A stretch of DNA of 64,000 nucleotides from Streptomyces pseudovenezuelae (lineage in GTDB: Bacteria > Actinomycetota > Actinomycetes > Streptomycetales > Streptomycetaceae): positions 1 to 64,000 of the forward strand of contig NZ_JARXVH010000008.1 of the NCBI RefSeq assembly GCF_029892565.1. Direction: 5' to 3'. Positions 40,319-49,371 of the stretch are shown here, one piece after another. Made by a program: the position numbers and the translations under genes. Positions within the stretch are counted from its first letter, which is position 1. Every line of letters starts with the position of its first letter. Under the pieces are notes generated by a model. It saw nothing but the letters and a program-made list of their open reading frames with translations. It was not told where the DNA came from and did no database searches.

Positions 40319-41122
40319 GTGGCACACGGGCCGGGCGAGGCCTATGAACGCATGCTGGCGGTGGCCGTCGGGGCGCTCCACGAGCGGGAGCCGGAGCGGT
40401 TGTGGCCGCTGCTGGCCGGCGCCCTGCCGGATCTGTGCGGCGGCGAGCTGCTGGTCTACAAGCTGGACGACTGGAGCGAGCGCGCTGGCACGGTCGGCAT
40501 GTCGGCAGGCGTGGCCGCCCAGTTCGACGCGCTCGGGGACGAGGACCTGGGTCTGCTGCGGTCGGGCTATCCGTTCGCCGACCACTACGCCACCGGCCCC
40601 GACCGGACGCCGCACACCGCCCGCAGGGCAGCGGGCCGAGGGTGGTCCGCGAGCCCGACCGCGCGGCTGCTCGGCGCGACCATGGACATGGACCATGTGC
40701 TGGCCCTCCCGCTGCCGCAGGTCACCACCCCGATCACCGGGTGCATGGTCTACCGCTCCGGCAAGGACTTCACCGAGGACCAACTCCGCACGGCCCAGCG
40801 GCTGCAACCGCTACTGGCCGCCGTCGACCAACAGCGTCAACTGCTTGAGCAGTGGCGGCACTTGGCGGATCCGGCCGTCGTCAACGAACCTGTCGCCACG
40901 GGCGACCTCACACCCCGGGAGACGACCGTCCTGCTGCTGCTCACGGACGCTCTGACCGCGACCGCCATCGGCCGTCGGCTCGGCATCTCGGACCGTACGG
41001 TCCACAAGCACGTCGAGAACATCTACCGCAAGCTCGGCACCCGCGACCGCATCAGCACGGTCCTGCGCGCCCAGCAGCTGGGCCTCGTCCCGACACCCGC
41101 CCTGTCCCGCGGGCGGGCCTGA
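40319..41122 (+). CDS. LuxR-family transcriptional regulator
   Basis: This ~267-residue protein has a GAF-like or unclassified sensory N-terminal part and a C-terminal LuxR helix-turn-helix (LTPRETTVLLLLTDALTATAIGRRLGISDRTVHKHV pattern, about 195-255). GTG 40319 is preferred because GGAGGAGGA lies just upstream; the frame is open further up without similarity. Its Cys and Trp content gives no clue about the signal. No obvious partner kinase or target is adjacent. Confidence 0.88.
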   Translation: MAHGPGEAYERMLAVAVGALHEREPERLWPLLAGALPDLCGGELLVYKLDDWSERAGTVGMSAGVAAQFDALGDEDLGLLRSGYPFADHYATGPDRTPHTARRAAGRGWSASPTARLLGATMDMDHVLALPLPQVTTPITGCMVYRSGKDFTEDQLRTAQRLQPLLAAVDQQRQLLEQWRHLADPAVVNEPVATGDLTPRETTVLLLLTDALTATAIGRRLGISDRTVHKHVENIYRKLGTRDRISTVLRAQQLGLVPTPALSRGRA

Positions 41123-41151
41123 ACGGGACCCGTCCGGGATCGGGGCGCGGG

Positions 41152-42012
41152 TCAGTCGCCGCGGTAGAGGGCGGTGAGGAGTTCGATCGCCGCGGGAGTG
41201 GCGGGATGCGGGTCGTCGCGCCACCAGGCGAGGCGGACGGCGATGGGTTCGGCGTCTCGCACCGGCCGGTAGACGACGCCCGGGCGCGGGTACTGGTTGG
41301 CGGTCGACTCGGCCGTCATGCCGATGCACCGGCCGCCGGCGATGACGGTGAGCCAGTCGTCGACGTCGTGGGTCTCCTCGGTGGCCGGGCGGGCGTCCGG
41401 CGGCCAGAGGTCCGCGGTGGTGGTGCCGGTACGGCGGTCGATCAGCAGGGTGCGCCCGGACAGGTCGGCGAGCCGGACGGAACGGCGCCGGGCCAGCGGG
41501 TCGTCGGCGGCGAGCGCGCACAGGCGCCTCTCCAGGCCGACGATGACGCCGTCGAAGCGTTTCTCGTCCAGCGGCCTGCGCACGACGGCCAGGTCGCAGG
41601 CGCCTTCCACCAGGCCGGCCGAGGTGGAGTTGACGCGGACGAAGTGCAGGTCGGTGGCGGGGTGTGCCTGGGCCCAGCGCCGCTGGAAGGCGGGCGTGTG
41701 CCGGCCGAGCGCCGACCAGGCGTAGCCGATGCGCAGGCTGGTGTGCCCGGAGGTGGCCGTGTGCACCAGGTCGTCCACCTCGCCCAGCACCCGGCGGGCC
41801 TGCGCGAGCACCCGCAGTCCCGTCGGGGTCGGCGCCACCTCGCGCGAGGTGCGCCGCAACAGCCGTACGCCCAGGGCCCGTTCGAACGAGGCCAGAGTCC
41901 GGGACACGGCCGCCTGGGAGACGCCGAGGGCGATGGCCGCGTCGGTGAAGCTGCCCTCCTCGACGATGGCGACGAGACAGCGCAGCTGCCGGAGTTCCAC
42001 ATCCGTATCCAT
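41152..42012 (-). CDS. LysR-family transcriptional regulator
   Basis: This 286-residue protein has the N-terminal LysR helix-turn-helix (ELRQLRCLVAIVEEGSFTDAAIALGVSQAAVSRTLASFE pattern, 6-44) and the two-lobed effector domain. ATG at 42010-42012 begins the fold. It is divergent from the EamA transporter gene with 68 bases between the starts, so it most likely controls that gene and itself. Confidence 0.92.
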   Translation of the reverse strand: MDTDVELRQLRCLVAIVEEGSFTDAAIALGVSQAAVSRTLASFERALGVRLLRRTSREVAPTPTGLRVLAQARRVLGEVDDLVHTATSGHTSLRIGYAWSALGRHTPAFQRRWAQAHPATDLHFVRVNSTSAGLVEGACDLAVVRRPLDEKRFDGVIVGLERRLCALAADDPLARRRSVRLADLSGRTLLIDRRTGTTTADLWPPDARPATEETHDVDDWLTVIAGGRCIGMTAESTANQYPRPGVVYRPVRDAEPIAVRLAWWRDDPHPATPAAIELLTALYRGD

Positions 42013-42080
42013 GACTCCAGCGTATGGATCAGCGGCCGGACGCATTTTGTGCATCGCCGGACGCGGCGCACGATCGGAAC

Positions 42081-42989
42081 ATGCCCGACGCATCCGCACC
42101 TGCCGCTCCCGCCCGGGTCCACCCCGCCCCCGCGACCCCCGCATCCGACCGGCGGCGTCTCGTCGGCGTGGCCACGATGGCCGGCAGCGGGCTGTCCAAT
42201 CAGACCGGCGCAGCGATCGGTTCACTCGCTTTCCCCGTGCTCGGCCCGGTCGGTGTCGTCGCGGTGCGGCAGTACGTCGCCGCGGCCGTGCTGCTGGCCG
42301 TGGGGCGGCCCCGGCTGCGGTCCTTCACGTGGGGGCAGTGGTGGCCGGTGCTGCTGCTGGCGCTCGTGTTCGGGACGATGAACCTGTCCCTGTACACCGC
42401 CATCGACCGCGTCGGCCTCGGGCTCGCCGTGACCCTGGAGTTCCTCGGTCCGCTCACCGTCGCGCTGGCCGCGGCACGGCGCCGGGTCGACGCCTGCTGT
42501 GCGGTGATCGCGGCGGCGGGTGTGGTGGCGCTGATGCGGCCGCGGCCCTCGGCCGACTACGCCGGAATGGCGCTCGGCCTGCTCGCCGCCGTCTGCTGGG
42601 CCTCGTACATCCTGCTCAACCGGACCGTTGGTCGGCGGCTGCCGGGCGCGCAGGGGTCAGCTGCGGCTGCCACCGTGTCGGCGCTGATGTTCCTGCCGGT
42701 CGGTGTCGTCGTCGTGCTGCGGCATCCGCCGACCGTGGCCGCCGTCTGCTGTGCGGTGGCGGCCGGTGTGCTGTCCTCGGCGGTGCCCTATCTCGCCGAC
42801 CTGTTCACTCTGCGGCAGGTGCCTGCTCAGGCGTTCGGGCTGTTCATGAGCGTAAATCCGGTGCTGGCGGCGGTCGTTGGCCTGGTCGGTCTCGGGCAGC
42901 ATCTCGGGTGGGCGGAGTGGGCGAGCATCGGGGCCGTGGTGGTGGCGAACGCGCTCAGCATCGCCACGCGCCGGACTCGACCGTCGTAG
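42081..42989 (+). CDS. EamA-family (DMT) transporter
   Basis: This ~302-residue protein has about ten hydrophobic helices in two EamA repeats (GLSNQTGAAIGSLAFPVLGPVG..., AGMALGLLAAVCWASYILLNRTVG...). RhtA-type members export amino acids or related metabolites. ATG 42081 chosen. Divergent LysR gene as likely regulator. Confidence 0.9.
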   Translation: MPDASAPAAPARVHPAPATPASDRRRLVGVATMAGSGLSNQTGAAIGSLAFPVLGPVGVVAVRQYVAAAVLLAVGRPRLRSFTWGQWWPVLLLALVFGTMNLSLYTAIDRVGLGLAVTLEFLGPLTVALAAARRRVDACCAVIAAAGVVALMRPRPSADYAGMALGLLAAVCWASYILLNRTVGRRLPGAQGSAAAATVSALMFLPVGVVVVLRHPPTVAAVCCAVAAGVLSSAVPYLADLFTLRQVPAQAFGLFMSVNPVLAAVVGLVGLGQHLGWAEWASIGAVVVANALSIATRRTRPS

Positions 42990-43001
42990 GGTTTGCGGCT
43001 T

Positions 43002-44558
43002 TCAGCTCTGGCCGGGGCCTGTCGCGCCGCCTTTGAGGCGTTCCAGGTCGGAGGGGCGGACCTGGATGGCGATCACGGCGACTAGGGCGGCGACCAGGGT
43101 GAAGATCGCGGCCATCACGAAGGCGGAGGAGACGCCGGCGGTCAGGACCTCGTCGGACCAGGGGGACGGCAGTTGACCGGTGCGCCGGAACTGCAGGCGT
43201 TCGGCCGGGGTCGCCTGGGCGAGGAACTGGCGGACCTGTTTCTTCGCCTCGTTGTTGCTCGCGGTGCCGAACATCGTGACCAGGATGGAGAGTCCGAGCG
43301 CGCCGCCCACCTGCTGGGTGGCGTTGAGGAGTCCGGAGGCCGCGCCGGACTCCGCGACGGGCACGTCGGAGAGTGCCATCAGGGTGAGCGCGACGAACTC
43401 CATGCCCATGCCCAGGCTGAAGACGAGCATCGGGCCGAGGATGCTGCCCGCGTAGGTGGAGTGCACGTCGGTGAGGGTCAGCCAGGCCAGGCCGGCCGCG
43501 GCGAGGACCGCACCGATCACCATGAAGGGCTTGGGGCCGTACACGGGAAGGAACTTGGAGGCCAGCCCGGCGCCGACCGCGATGACCGCACTCACCGGCA
43601 GGAAGGCGAGTCCGGCCTCCAACGGGCTGAAGCCCAGCACGTCCTGGACGAAGAGGGTCAGGAAGAAGAACATGCCGAAGATCGCGGCGGACAGGCTCAG
43701 CATGATGCCGTAGGTGCCCGCGCGGTTGCGGTCGGCGAACATGTGCAGCGGGGTGATGGGCTGCTTGGACCGCCGCTCGACCAGGACGAACGCCACCAGC
43801 ACGACGACCGCCGCCGCGAACGAGGCCAGCGTGAACGCGTCGCGCCAGCCCTCCTGCGCGGCTCTGATGAAGCCGTACACCAGCAGCACCATGCCCACGG
43901 TGGACGTGAGCGCGCCGGTGATGTCGAAGCGTCCGGGGTGGCGTTCGGACTCCTTGATCCAGCGAGGTGTGGCGAGCACGATCAGCAGGCCGATGGGGAC
44001 GTTGACGAAGAGCACCCAGCGCCAGTTGAGCCACTCGACGAGCATGCCGCCCGCGAGCAGTCCGATCGCGCCGCCGCCCGAGGAGACCGCGGCGAACACA
44101 CCGAACGCGCGGTTGCGCTCGGGCCCTTCGCGGAACGTGGTGCTGATCAGGGCCAGCGAGGTCGGGGACGCGATAGCGCCGCCGACGCCCTGGAGGGCGC
44201 GGGCGGCGAGGAGTTGGCCGGAGTTCTGGGACAGGCCGCCGAGCAGCGAGGCGAGCACGAAGAGCAGTACGCCGAAGATGAAGACGCGCCGTCGGCCGAG
44301 GATGTCGCCGGCCCGGCCGCCCAGCAGGAGGAGGCCGCCGAAGGTGAGGGTGTAGGCGTTGACCACCCAGGACAGGCTGGTGGTGGAGAAGTCCAGGGAG
44401 CGCTGCATGTCCGGCAGCGCGATGTTCACGATGGTGATGTCCAGGACCACCATCAGCTGGCAGGACGCGATGACCAACAGCGCCATGCCGTTTCCGCCAC
44501 CGCCGGTGTCCCGTGCGGTGGCCTGCGACGAAGAGGTCGGCTGTGCGCTCTGGCTCAT
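43002..44558 (-). CDS. MFS drug exporter, DHA2 (14-helix) family
   Basis: This 518-residue major facilitator protein has 14 predicted helices. Typical motifs are DITIVNIALPDMQRSL in helix 1, LLLGGRAGDILGRRRVF in the loop after helix 2 (motif A), and GGAIASPTSLALI (motif C region). Close relatives export antibiotics or antiseptics by proton antiport. No TetR or MarR gene is adjacent. It converges with the EamA gene with 12 bases between stops. Confidence 0.93.
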   Translation of the reverse strand: MSQSAQPTSSSQATARDTGGGGNGMALLVIASCQLMVVLDITIVNIALPDMQRSLDFSTTSLSWVVNAYTLTFGGLLLLGGRAGDILGRRRVFIFGVLLFVLASLLGGLSQNSGQLLAARALQGVGGAIASPTSLALISTTFREGPERNRAFGVFAAVSSGGGAIGLLAGGMLVEWLNWRWVLFVNVPIGLLIVLATPRWIKESERHPGRFDITGALTSTVGMVLLVYGFIRAAQEGWRDAFTLASFAAAVVVLVAFVLVERRSKQPITPLHMFADRNRAGTYGIMLSLSAAIFGMFFFLTLFVQDVLGFSPLEAGLAFLPVSAVIAVGAGLASKFLPVYGPKPFMVIGAVLAAAGLAWLTLTDVHSTYAGSILGPMLVFSLGMGMEFVALTLMALSDVPVAESGAASGLLNATQQVGGALGLSILVTMFGTASNNEAKKQVRQFLAQATPAERLQFRRTGQLPSPWSDEVLTAGVSSAFVMAAIFTLVAALVAVIAIQVRPSDLERLKGGATGPGQS

Positions 44559-44710
44559 GTGCGTCGCCCTCCCGGGGGCGAAGCCCCGCGGGGAAGTCGG
44601 TTCAGTGAACGGTTCCGTCCACTGTTCGACCGTACGCCCGTGCTGTGGGCGTCACCACCGGAACCGGCGTCACCACCGGAACGAGCGGTGACGCCCTCGC
44701 CGTCGGCGCG

Positions 44711-45637
44711 TCAGCGCGTCTTGTGGGTCGCCGCGAACTCGTCGGCGGCGGCCAGGTCGAACTCCCCGTGGTCGCTGCCGAGGCCCTGCGCCACCAGTGC
44801 CGCGGCCGCGCTGCCGAGCACGGCGGCCTCGCGGGGCGTGCGGCCCAGGCTCACGCCGCGCAGGAAGCCGGCCGAGAAGGCGTCGCCGCAACCGGTGGTG
44901 TCGACGACGTCGATCGCGTAGGCGGGGACGGTCTCGGTGCCCTCGGCGGTGACCAGGAGCGCGCCGTCGGCGCCGCGGGTGACCGCGACGAGTCCGGCGC
45001 CGGCGTCGAGGAGCTTGCGCGCGCCGGTCAGGAGGTCCGCCTCCTCGCTGAAGCCGAGGACCTGGTCGTCGTTGGGGAGCAGGAAGTCGACGTGCGGGAG
45101 CAGCGGCTCGATCTGGTCGTAGGTGCCGAGTTCGCCGGGGGCGAGGAGGTCCACGGAGGTGACCACGCCGTGCTCCTTGGCGTGCGCCAGGATGCGCGCG
45201 GCGACGTCGGCGCCGATCAACTCCGGTCCGCCCAGGTGCAGATGGCTGGCTTCGGCGACCGCGTCCCAGGGCACGTCGTCGAGGCCGTAGGTGATGTTGG
45301 CGCCCAACAGATGGAGGGAGGGGCGGTCACCGTTGGGGCGGATCGGCAGGACGGTCGCCGAAGTGGAGGTGTCGGTGCGGCGGACCAGAAGGCCGGTGTC
45401 GATACCCGCGCGGTCGAGGAGCTGGACGAGCAGATCGCCGGTCGGGTCGGTACCGATGGCGCCCGCGGTGCGGACCGAGGCGCCGAGCTTGGCCAGGGTG
45501 AGCGCGGTGCCGGCGGCCGTCCCGGCGGCGGTCATCCTGATGTCGTCGACCAGGGTGGCGCCCTGTCCCTCGGGTATGGCCTCCACCGGCCGCACCAGCA
45601 CGTCCAGTACGTGCACGCCCATCGTGACGACGTTCAT
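44711..45637 (-). CDS. PfkB-family carbohydrate kinase
   Basis: This 308-residue ribokinase-fold sugar kinase has the N-terminal substrate region (AAGTAAGTALTLAKLGASV) and the C-terminal PfkB signature DTTGCGDAFSAGFL with catalytic Asp. ATG 45637 overlaps the stop of the aldolase gene by four bases (ATGA), and AGGAGGG lies upstream. The pair fits a route in which a sugar is phosphorylated and then cleaved to dihydroxyacetone phosphate and an aldehyde. Confidence 0.92.
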   Translation of the reverse strand: MNVVTMGVHVLDVLVRPVEAIPEGQGATLVDDIRMTAAGTAAGTALTLAKLGASVRTAGAIGTDPTGDLLVQLLDRAGIDTGLLVRRTDTSTSATVLPIRPNGDRPSLHLLGANITYGLDDVPWDAVAEASHLHLGGPELIGADVAARILAHAKEHGVVTSVDLLAPGELGTYDQIEPLLPHVDFLLPNDDQVLGFSEEADLLTGARKLLDAGAGLVAVTRGADGALLVTAEGTETVPAYAIDVVDTTGCGDAFSAGFLRGVSLGRTPREAAVLGSAAAALVAQGLGSDHGEFDLAAADEFAATHKTR

Positions 45638-46320
45638 GGGGTTCCCTCCTGCGCGGGTGGTACGGGGTGAGTGGTGCCGTAGTTGCGGGCGATCGCGGCC
45701 TCGATGACCGCGAGTTGCTGCTGCTCGTCGAGGACGCGCGGCGGTCCGAGGGCCGCCGCGTGCTGGTAGACACCGCACGCCCACTCCACCAACAGGGCGT
45801 GCTCGACGGCCTTTTCGAGGGTCTGCGCGTGGGTGAGCGCGCCGTGGTTGGCCATCAGCGCGGCGCTGCGGCCATCCAGTGCGGCGATGACCGACTCGGC
45901 GAGTTCGGGGGTGCCGAAGGTGGCGTACGGCGCGACCCGGACGGTACCGCCCACGGAGAGCAACTGGTAGTGGATGCAGGGCAGTTCGTCCAGGACGCAG
46001 GAGAGGGCGGTGGCCATCGGGGCGTGCGTGTGGACGACCGCGCCGGTGCCGTAGCGCCGGTAGACGCCGAGGTGCAGGTCGAGTTCGGAGGTCGGCTCCA
46101 GGGTGCCGTCGACGAGCTTTCCGTCGAGGTCGACCACGGTGACCTGGTCCGGGGTCAGTTCGGCGAGGACCGCTCCGGTCGCAGTGATCGCGACGAGTCC
46201 CTCCACGCGTACGCTGACGTTCCCGGCCGTGCCGATGAGCAGGCCCGCGGCACCCAGCCGACGGCAGGAGTCCGCCACGGCGGCCCGCTCCTGACCCAGC
46301 ACCGCGCTTGAGTCGGTCAT
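45634..46320 (-). CDS. Class II aldolase/adducin family protein (fuculose-phosphate aldolase-like)
   Basis: This 228-residue zinc-dependent aldolase of the fuculose-/ribulose-phosphate group has GNVSVRVEGLVAITATG at the phosphate site, a catalytic Glu in SELDLHLGVY, zinc ligands in VVHTHAPMATAL, and a further His in ANHGALTHAQTL. It cleaves a ketose or methylthioribulose-type phosphate; the exact substrate is unknown. It leads a two-gene operon with the PfkB kinase, divergent from a TetR gene, with a perfect inverted repeat between. Confidence 0.92.
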   Translation of the reverse strand: MTDSSAVLGQERAAVADSCRRLGAAGLLIGTAGNVSVRVEGLVAITATGAVLAELTPDQVTVVDLDGKLVDGTLEPTSELDLHLGVYRRYGTGAVVHTHAPMATALSCVLDELPCIHYQLLSVGGTVRVAPYATFGTPELAESVIAALDGRSAALMANHGALTHAQTLEKAVEHALLVEWACGVYQHAAALGPPRVLDEQQQLAVIEAAIARNYGTTHPVPPAQEGTP

Positions 46321-46338
46321 GTGCGGGACCGTAACCTA

Positions 46339-46359
46339 AACGTGAAACAAAGTCACGTT
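46339..46359. promoter_or_regulatory. TetR-type operator between aldolase operon and tetR
   Basis: AACGTGA and TCACGTT form a perfect 7-bp inverted repeat with a 7-base spacer, in the 57-base gap between the divergent aldolase and TetR genes. The position fits control of both promoters by the TetR protein. Confidence 0.7.
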
Positions 46360-46377
46360 CACATTCGGAGGTAGTGC

Positions 46378-47037
46378 GTGGGCGAGCCGGCCGCGGAGTC
46401 CGTGGGGTCCGCTCCCCTGCGTCGGATGCCCCAACAGGCGCGCAGCAAGGCCCGGTTGGCACGGGTGCTGGAGGCCGCCGAGCGATTGTTGGTCGACGAG
46501 GGGGTCGAGGCGCTGACCACCACCCGGGTCGCCGCCGAGGCGAAGGTGTCGATCGGCTCGCTGTACCAGTACCTGCCGGACCGGGACGCGATCATCGACG
46601 CCCTGGCGAGCGGCTACTTCAGCAAGCTGGAGGCCCTCATGGAGGGGTTCGTCCAGGGGGCGGCGGAGCAGCGCTGGGAGGATCCGGTCGGCGTGCTCGT
46701 GGACGCGTATGCCGGGCTCTACCGGACCGAACACGGCTTCCGGGCGCTGTGGTTCGGCAGCGGTCTGACCGAGCGGACGCGGGCCGCGGACCGTGAGCAC
46801 AAGCTCCGTATGGCCGACGGCATCGGCCGGGTCCTGCTCGCGCTCGGGGTCGCCCGGGACGACGACGCACTCGGCCGCGCCTGCCACGCGGCGGTGCTGA
46901 CCGCCGACGCCCTCGCGCAGGAGGCCTTCCGCCGCAGCCCGGAGGGGGACGCGGAGCTGCTGGAGGAGGCCAAGGTCATGCTGCGCGGCTATCTCGCGGC
47001 TTTGGAGGAGCGCTACGGGGACCCCCGCGGTCAGTGA
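46378..47037 (+). CDS. TetR-family transcriptional regulator
   Basis: This 219-residue protein has a clear TetR helix-turn-helix (TTTRVAAEAKVSIGSLYQYLPDRDAIID pattern, ~47-75) and a helical ligand domain. It starts with GTG 46378 behind GGAGGT. The divergent aldolase/kinase operon is its probable target, through the palindrome at 46339. Confidence 0.92.
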   Translation: MGEPAAESVGSAPLRRMPQQARSKARLARVLEAAERLLVDEGVEALTTTRVAAEAKVSIGSLYQYLPDRDAIIDALASGYFSKLEALMEGFVQGAAEQRWEDPVGVLVDAYAGLYRTEHGFRALWFGSGLTERTRAADREHKLRMADGIGRVLLALGVARDDDALGRACHAAVLTADALAQEAFRRSPEGDAELLEEAKVMLRGYLAALEERYGDPRGQ

Positions 47038-47115
47038 CCGGCACAGGGGGCGATTCGGTGCCGGACACGGGGGTGGTTTCATGTCGAGGAACCGTGTCTT
47101 TCGAAGGAGCGCAGG

Positions 47116-47595
47116 TTGAGCGACATGGCAGCGGGTCCCGCGGGGCGGGTCTTCGTCGACAAGCAGAGCCCGAAGGCCTACCACGCCCTGGTCGAGACGG
47201 CCGAGGCGACGCGTGCGGTGGCCGCCGAGGCGGGCCTGGACCGGCGGCTCGTCGAGCTGGTCAACCTCCGGGTCTCCCAGCTCAACGGCTGCGCCTACTG
47301 CCTCGACGTGCACACCCGGGCCGCACTGCGCGCGGGTGACTCCACCCAGCGGCTGGGCGTGCTGGCCGCCTGGCGTGACGCCCAGCTGTTCACCACGCGG
47401 GAGCGCGCGGCGCTCGCCCTCGCCGAGGCGACCACCCACCCCGCCGACGCCGGTGCGCAGGAGGCGGCCTACGCCACCGCCCGCGCGGACCTCACCGACG
47501 ACGAGATCTCCGCGGTGATCTGGGTGGCGATCACCATGAACGCCTTCAACCGCGTGTCGATCATGAGCAAGCACCCGGTACGTCCGGCCGGCTGA
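47116..47595 (+). CDS. AhpD/carboxymuconolactone decarboxylase family protein
   Basis: This 159-residue alkylhydroperoxidase-like protein has the redox pair CAYC followed by LDVHTR (the CxxCxxxH motif) at about 58-66. Such proteins reduce hydroperoxides using thiol relays. A TTG start at 47116 has GGAG 6 bases upstream. ATG 47125 in frame is 15 bases from it, so TTG is preferred. A strong hairpin follows. Confidence 0.9.
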   Translation: MSDMAAGPAGRVFVDKQSPKAYHALVETAEATRAVAAEAGLDRRLVELVNLRVSQLNGCAYCLDVHTRAALRAGDSTQRLGVLAAWRDAQLFTTRERAALALAEATTHPADAGAQEAAYATARADLTDDEISAVIWVAITMNAFNRVSIMSKHPVRPAG

Positions 47596-47638
47596 CCTCG
47601 CGCCGATCGGGCGGCGGCCGTCCGCTTCACCGGCAGCA

Positions 47639-47687
47639 CCGTCCCCGGCCCCTTCCGCGGGAGGGAATCGGAAGGGACCGGGGACGG
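47639..47687. terminator. Strong bidirectional terminator
   Basis: CCGTCCCCGGCCCCTTCC pairs with GGAAGGGACCGGGGACGG (one mismatch, 18-bp stem, 13-nt loop) between the convergent AhpD and secreted-protein genes. Confidence 0.85.
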
Positions 47688-47698
47688 AGTTCGGCCCA

Positions 47699-48100
47699 TC
47701 AGCAGAGAGGAAGGCCGGGGATGCGGCCGTCGTTGACGCCGCCGCTGATCCAGACGACGGGGAGCCAGACGAGCTTGTTGCCGCTGTCGTCGTCGGTCAG
47801 GGCCCAGTAGTGGTTGTAGTAGCTGCCGTACCGGAACTCGGTGGCCCAGATCTGGCAGTAGAAGTAGTTGGTGCCCGCGCGCAGGATGCCGGCCGGTGTT
47901 CCGTCGCAGCTGTCGGTCTGGTCGGTGGTGGTGCACCACCAGGTGTTGGCCGTCTTCCAGACGTTGCAGTTGTACTTGCCGCCACTCCTCGGCGTGCAGC
48001 CGGCGCTCGCCGACGCGTGTGCGGAGCCGGTCAGGCCGATGGTGACCGCCGCGACCATGACGGTCGAGGCCAAAAAGGCGATGAGTCGGCGCAGAGCCAT
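47699..48100 (-). CDS. Small secreted Cys-containing protein, unknown function
   Basis: This 133-residue protein has a clear Sec signal (RRLIAFLASTVMVAAVTIGLTGSAHASA, cleavage near 30-32). The mature ~100 residues are rich in Trp, Tyr and Thr and hold six Cys that could form three disulfides. No enzyme motif is seen. It resembles secreted proteins of unknown role common in Streptomyces. It ends next to a strong terminator. Confidence 0.8.
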   Translation of the reverse strand: MALRRLIAFLASTVMVAAVTIGLTGSAHASASAGCTPRSGGKYNCNVWKTANTWWCTTTDQTDSCDGTPAGILRAGTNYFYCQIWATEFRYGSYYNHYWALTDDDSGNKLVWLPVVWISGGVNDGRIPGLPLC

Positions 48101-48198
48101 GTGAAGTCCCCCTGCTGTGCATGGTGTACGTGCTCAGGTCCGTGCGAAACCATGCTGTCGTCAGGGACTTCACAGCCGCCACACAATGAAGCCGTGCT

Positions 48199-49221
48199 TT
48201 AAGCGTCGAACGGAGTCTCCAACGGGCCGTCGAGCAGCGCCTGTCCGGAGGGCGTGATGCTGTGCACGACGTGCTTGCCGTGCCGCACGCTCAGCAGCAG
48301 ACCGGCCCGGCGCAGGACGGCGGTGTGGTAACTCGCCGCCGCGCCGGTGATGCCGAACCGCTCGGCGAGTTCACCGGTGGTGCGGCCGGTGACGACGTCC
48401 TCCAGTACGGCGGCCCGGGTACGGCCGATCAGCGCGCCCAGCTCCGCGGCCGGTCCGGTGCCGACGTGGGCGCGGCGACGGGCCCAGCCGAGCGTGTGCT
48501 GGATCGGGTAGACGAGGATCGGGGTCATGTCCGGGGACGCGAGCGTGACCGGTCTGCGGTGACAGAAGAAGGACGGCTGCAACAGCAACCCCCTCCCGTC
48601 CAGGCGCAGTTCACGCTCGACCGGGTAGTCGGCCACCAGCACCGGCGGCTCCCAGCGCAGCAGCGGATCGAAGCTCCGCAGCAGCCCGTCGGTGCCGCCC
48701 GCCAGCACCGCCCGGGTGCGCAGGGCGCGGTCGGCGTCGACCTGCGCGCGGATCTGCGGCCAGAACGGGGCGAGCGCGTGCCGGTGGTAGCCGTGCAGGG
48801 CCGAGGCGAGGCGGCGCAGCGCCGAGGGTGCGCCGTCGGCGAGTTCACGGATTCCGGTCGGCAACGGGCGGGACCGCTCCCTGGACTCGGCGAGGGTGAC
48901 GAGGTCGTCGCGCAGGACGGTGCGCGGGGTGCCGAGCACGGTGTCGACCGCGCTCCTCAGGTCGTGGCGGCCGCACAGGTCGGGGGTGAGGAAGTCGGGC
49001 GAGTACCCGCGCGGCGGCAACAGCCCGGTCAGCTGGCCGGTCAACTGGCCGTCGCCCACGGGCAGTCGCGGCCGGATCAGCCGCCGCCACTCGCCGAACG
49101 CCAGGGACGAGTCCCGGGTGAGCAGGATCTGGAAGCTGTTGGTGATCTCCCACAGAGGATCGGGCGCGGCGGCGACCCGGACGCGCGCGACGTCCTCGAT
49201 GGTGAAGTGCACTCGCAGCAT
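48199..49221 (-). CDS. ArsR-like winged-helix transcriptional regulator
   Basis: This 340-residue protein has a large N-terminal region without a known ligand motif (DUF5937-like in my judgement) and a C-terminal winged helix of the ArsR kind (about 255-330: IGRTRAAVLEDVVTGRTTGELAERFGITGAAASYHTAVLRRAGLL pattern). This layout is common in Streptomyces and is linked with development or stress genes, but the target here is unknown. ATG 49221 start. Confidence 0.85.
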   Translation of the reverse strand: MLRVHFTIEDVARVRVAAAPDPLWEITNSFQILLTRDSSLAFGEWRRLIRPRLPVGDGQLTGQLTGLLPPRGYSPDFLTPDLCGRHDLRSAVDTVLGTPRTVLRDDLVTLAESRERSRPLPTGIRELADGAPSALRRLASALHGYHRHALAPFWPQIRAQVDADRALRTRAVLAGGTDGLLRSFDPLLRWEPPVLVADYPVERELRLDGRGLLLQPSFFCHRRPVTLASPDMTPILVYPIQHTLGWARRRAHVGTGPAAELGALIGRTRAAVLEDVVTGRTTGELAERFGITGAAASYHTAVLRRAGLLLSVRHGKHVVHSITPSGQALLDGPLETPFDA

Positions 49222-49371
49222 GACCTCTCCGCTGGTCGTCGTGAGCCACTGTGTACCCGCCCGGGTGGCCGCCGACCAGAGGACATTCGGTCAGCCGAAC
49301 TTCGGCCGGTGGAGGTGGACGCGGGCCGAAATTCTGTTGCGACCACCCCCACTCCCCGGACCCTGATCACC

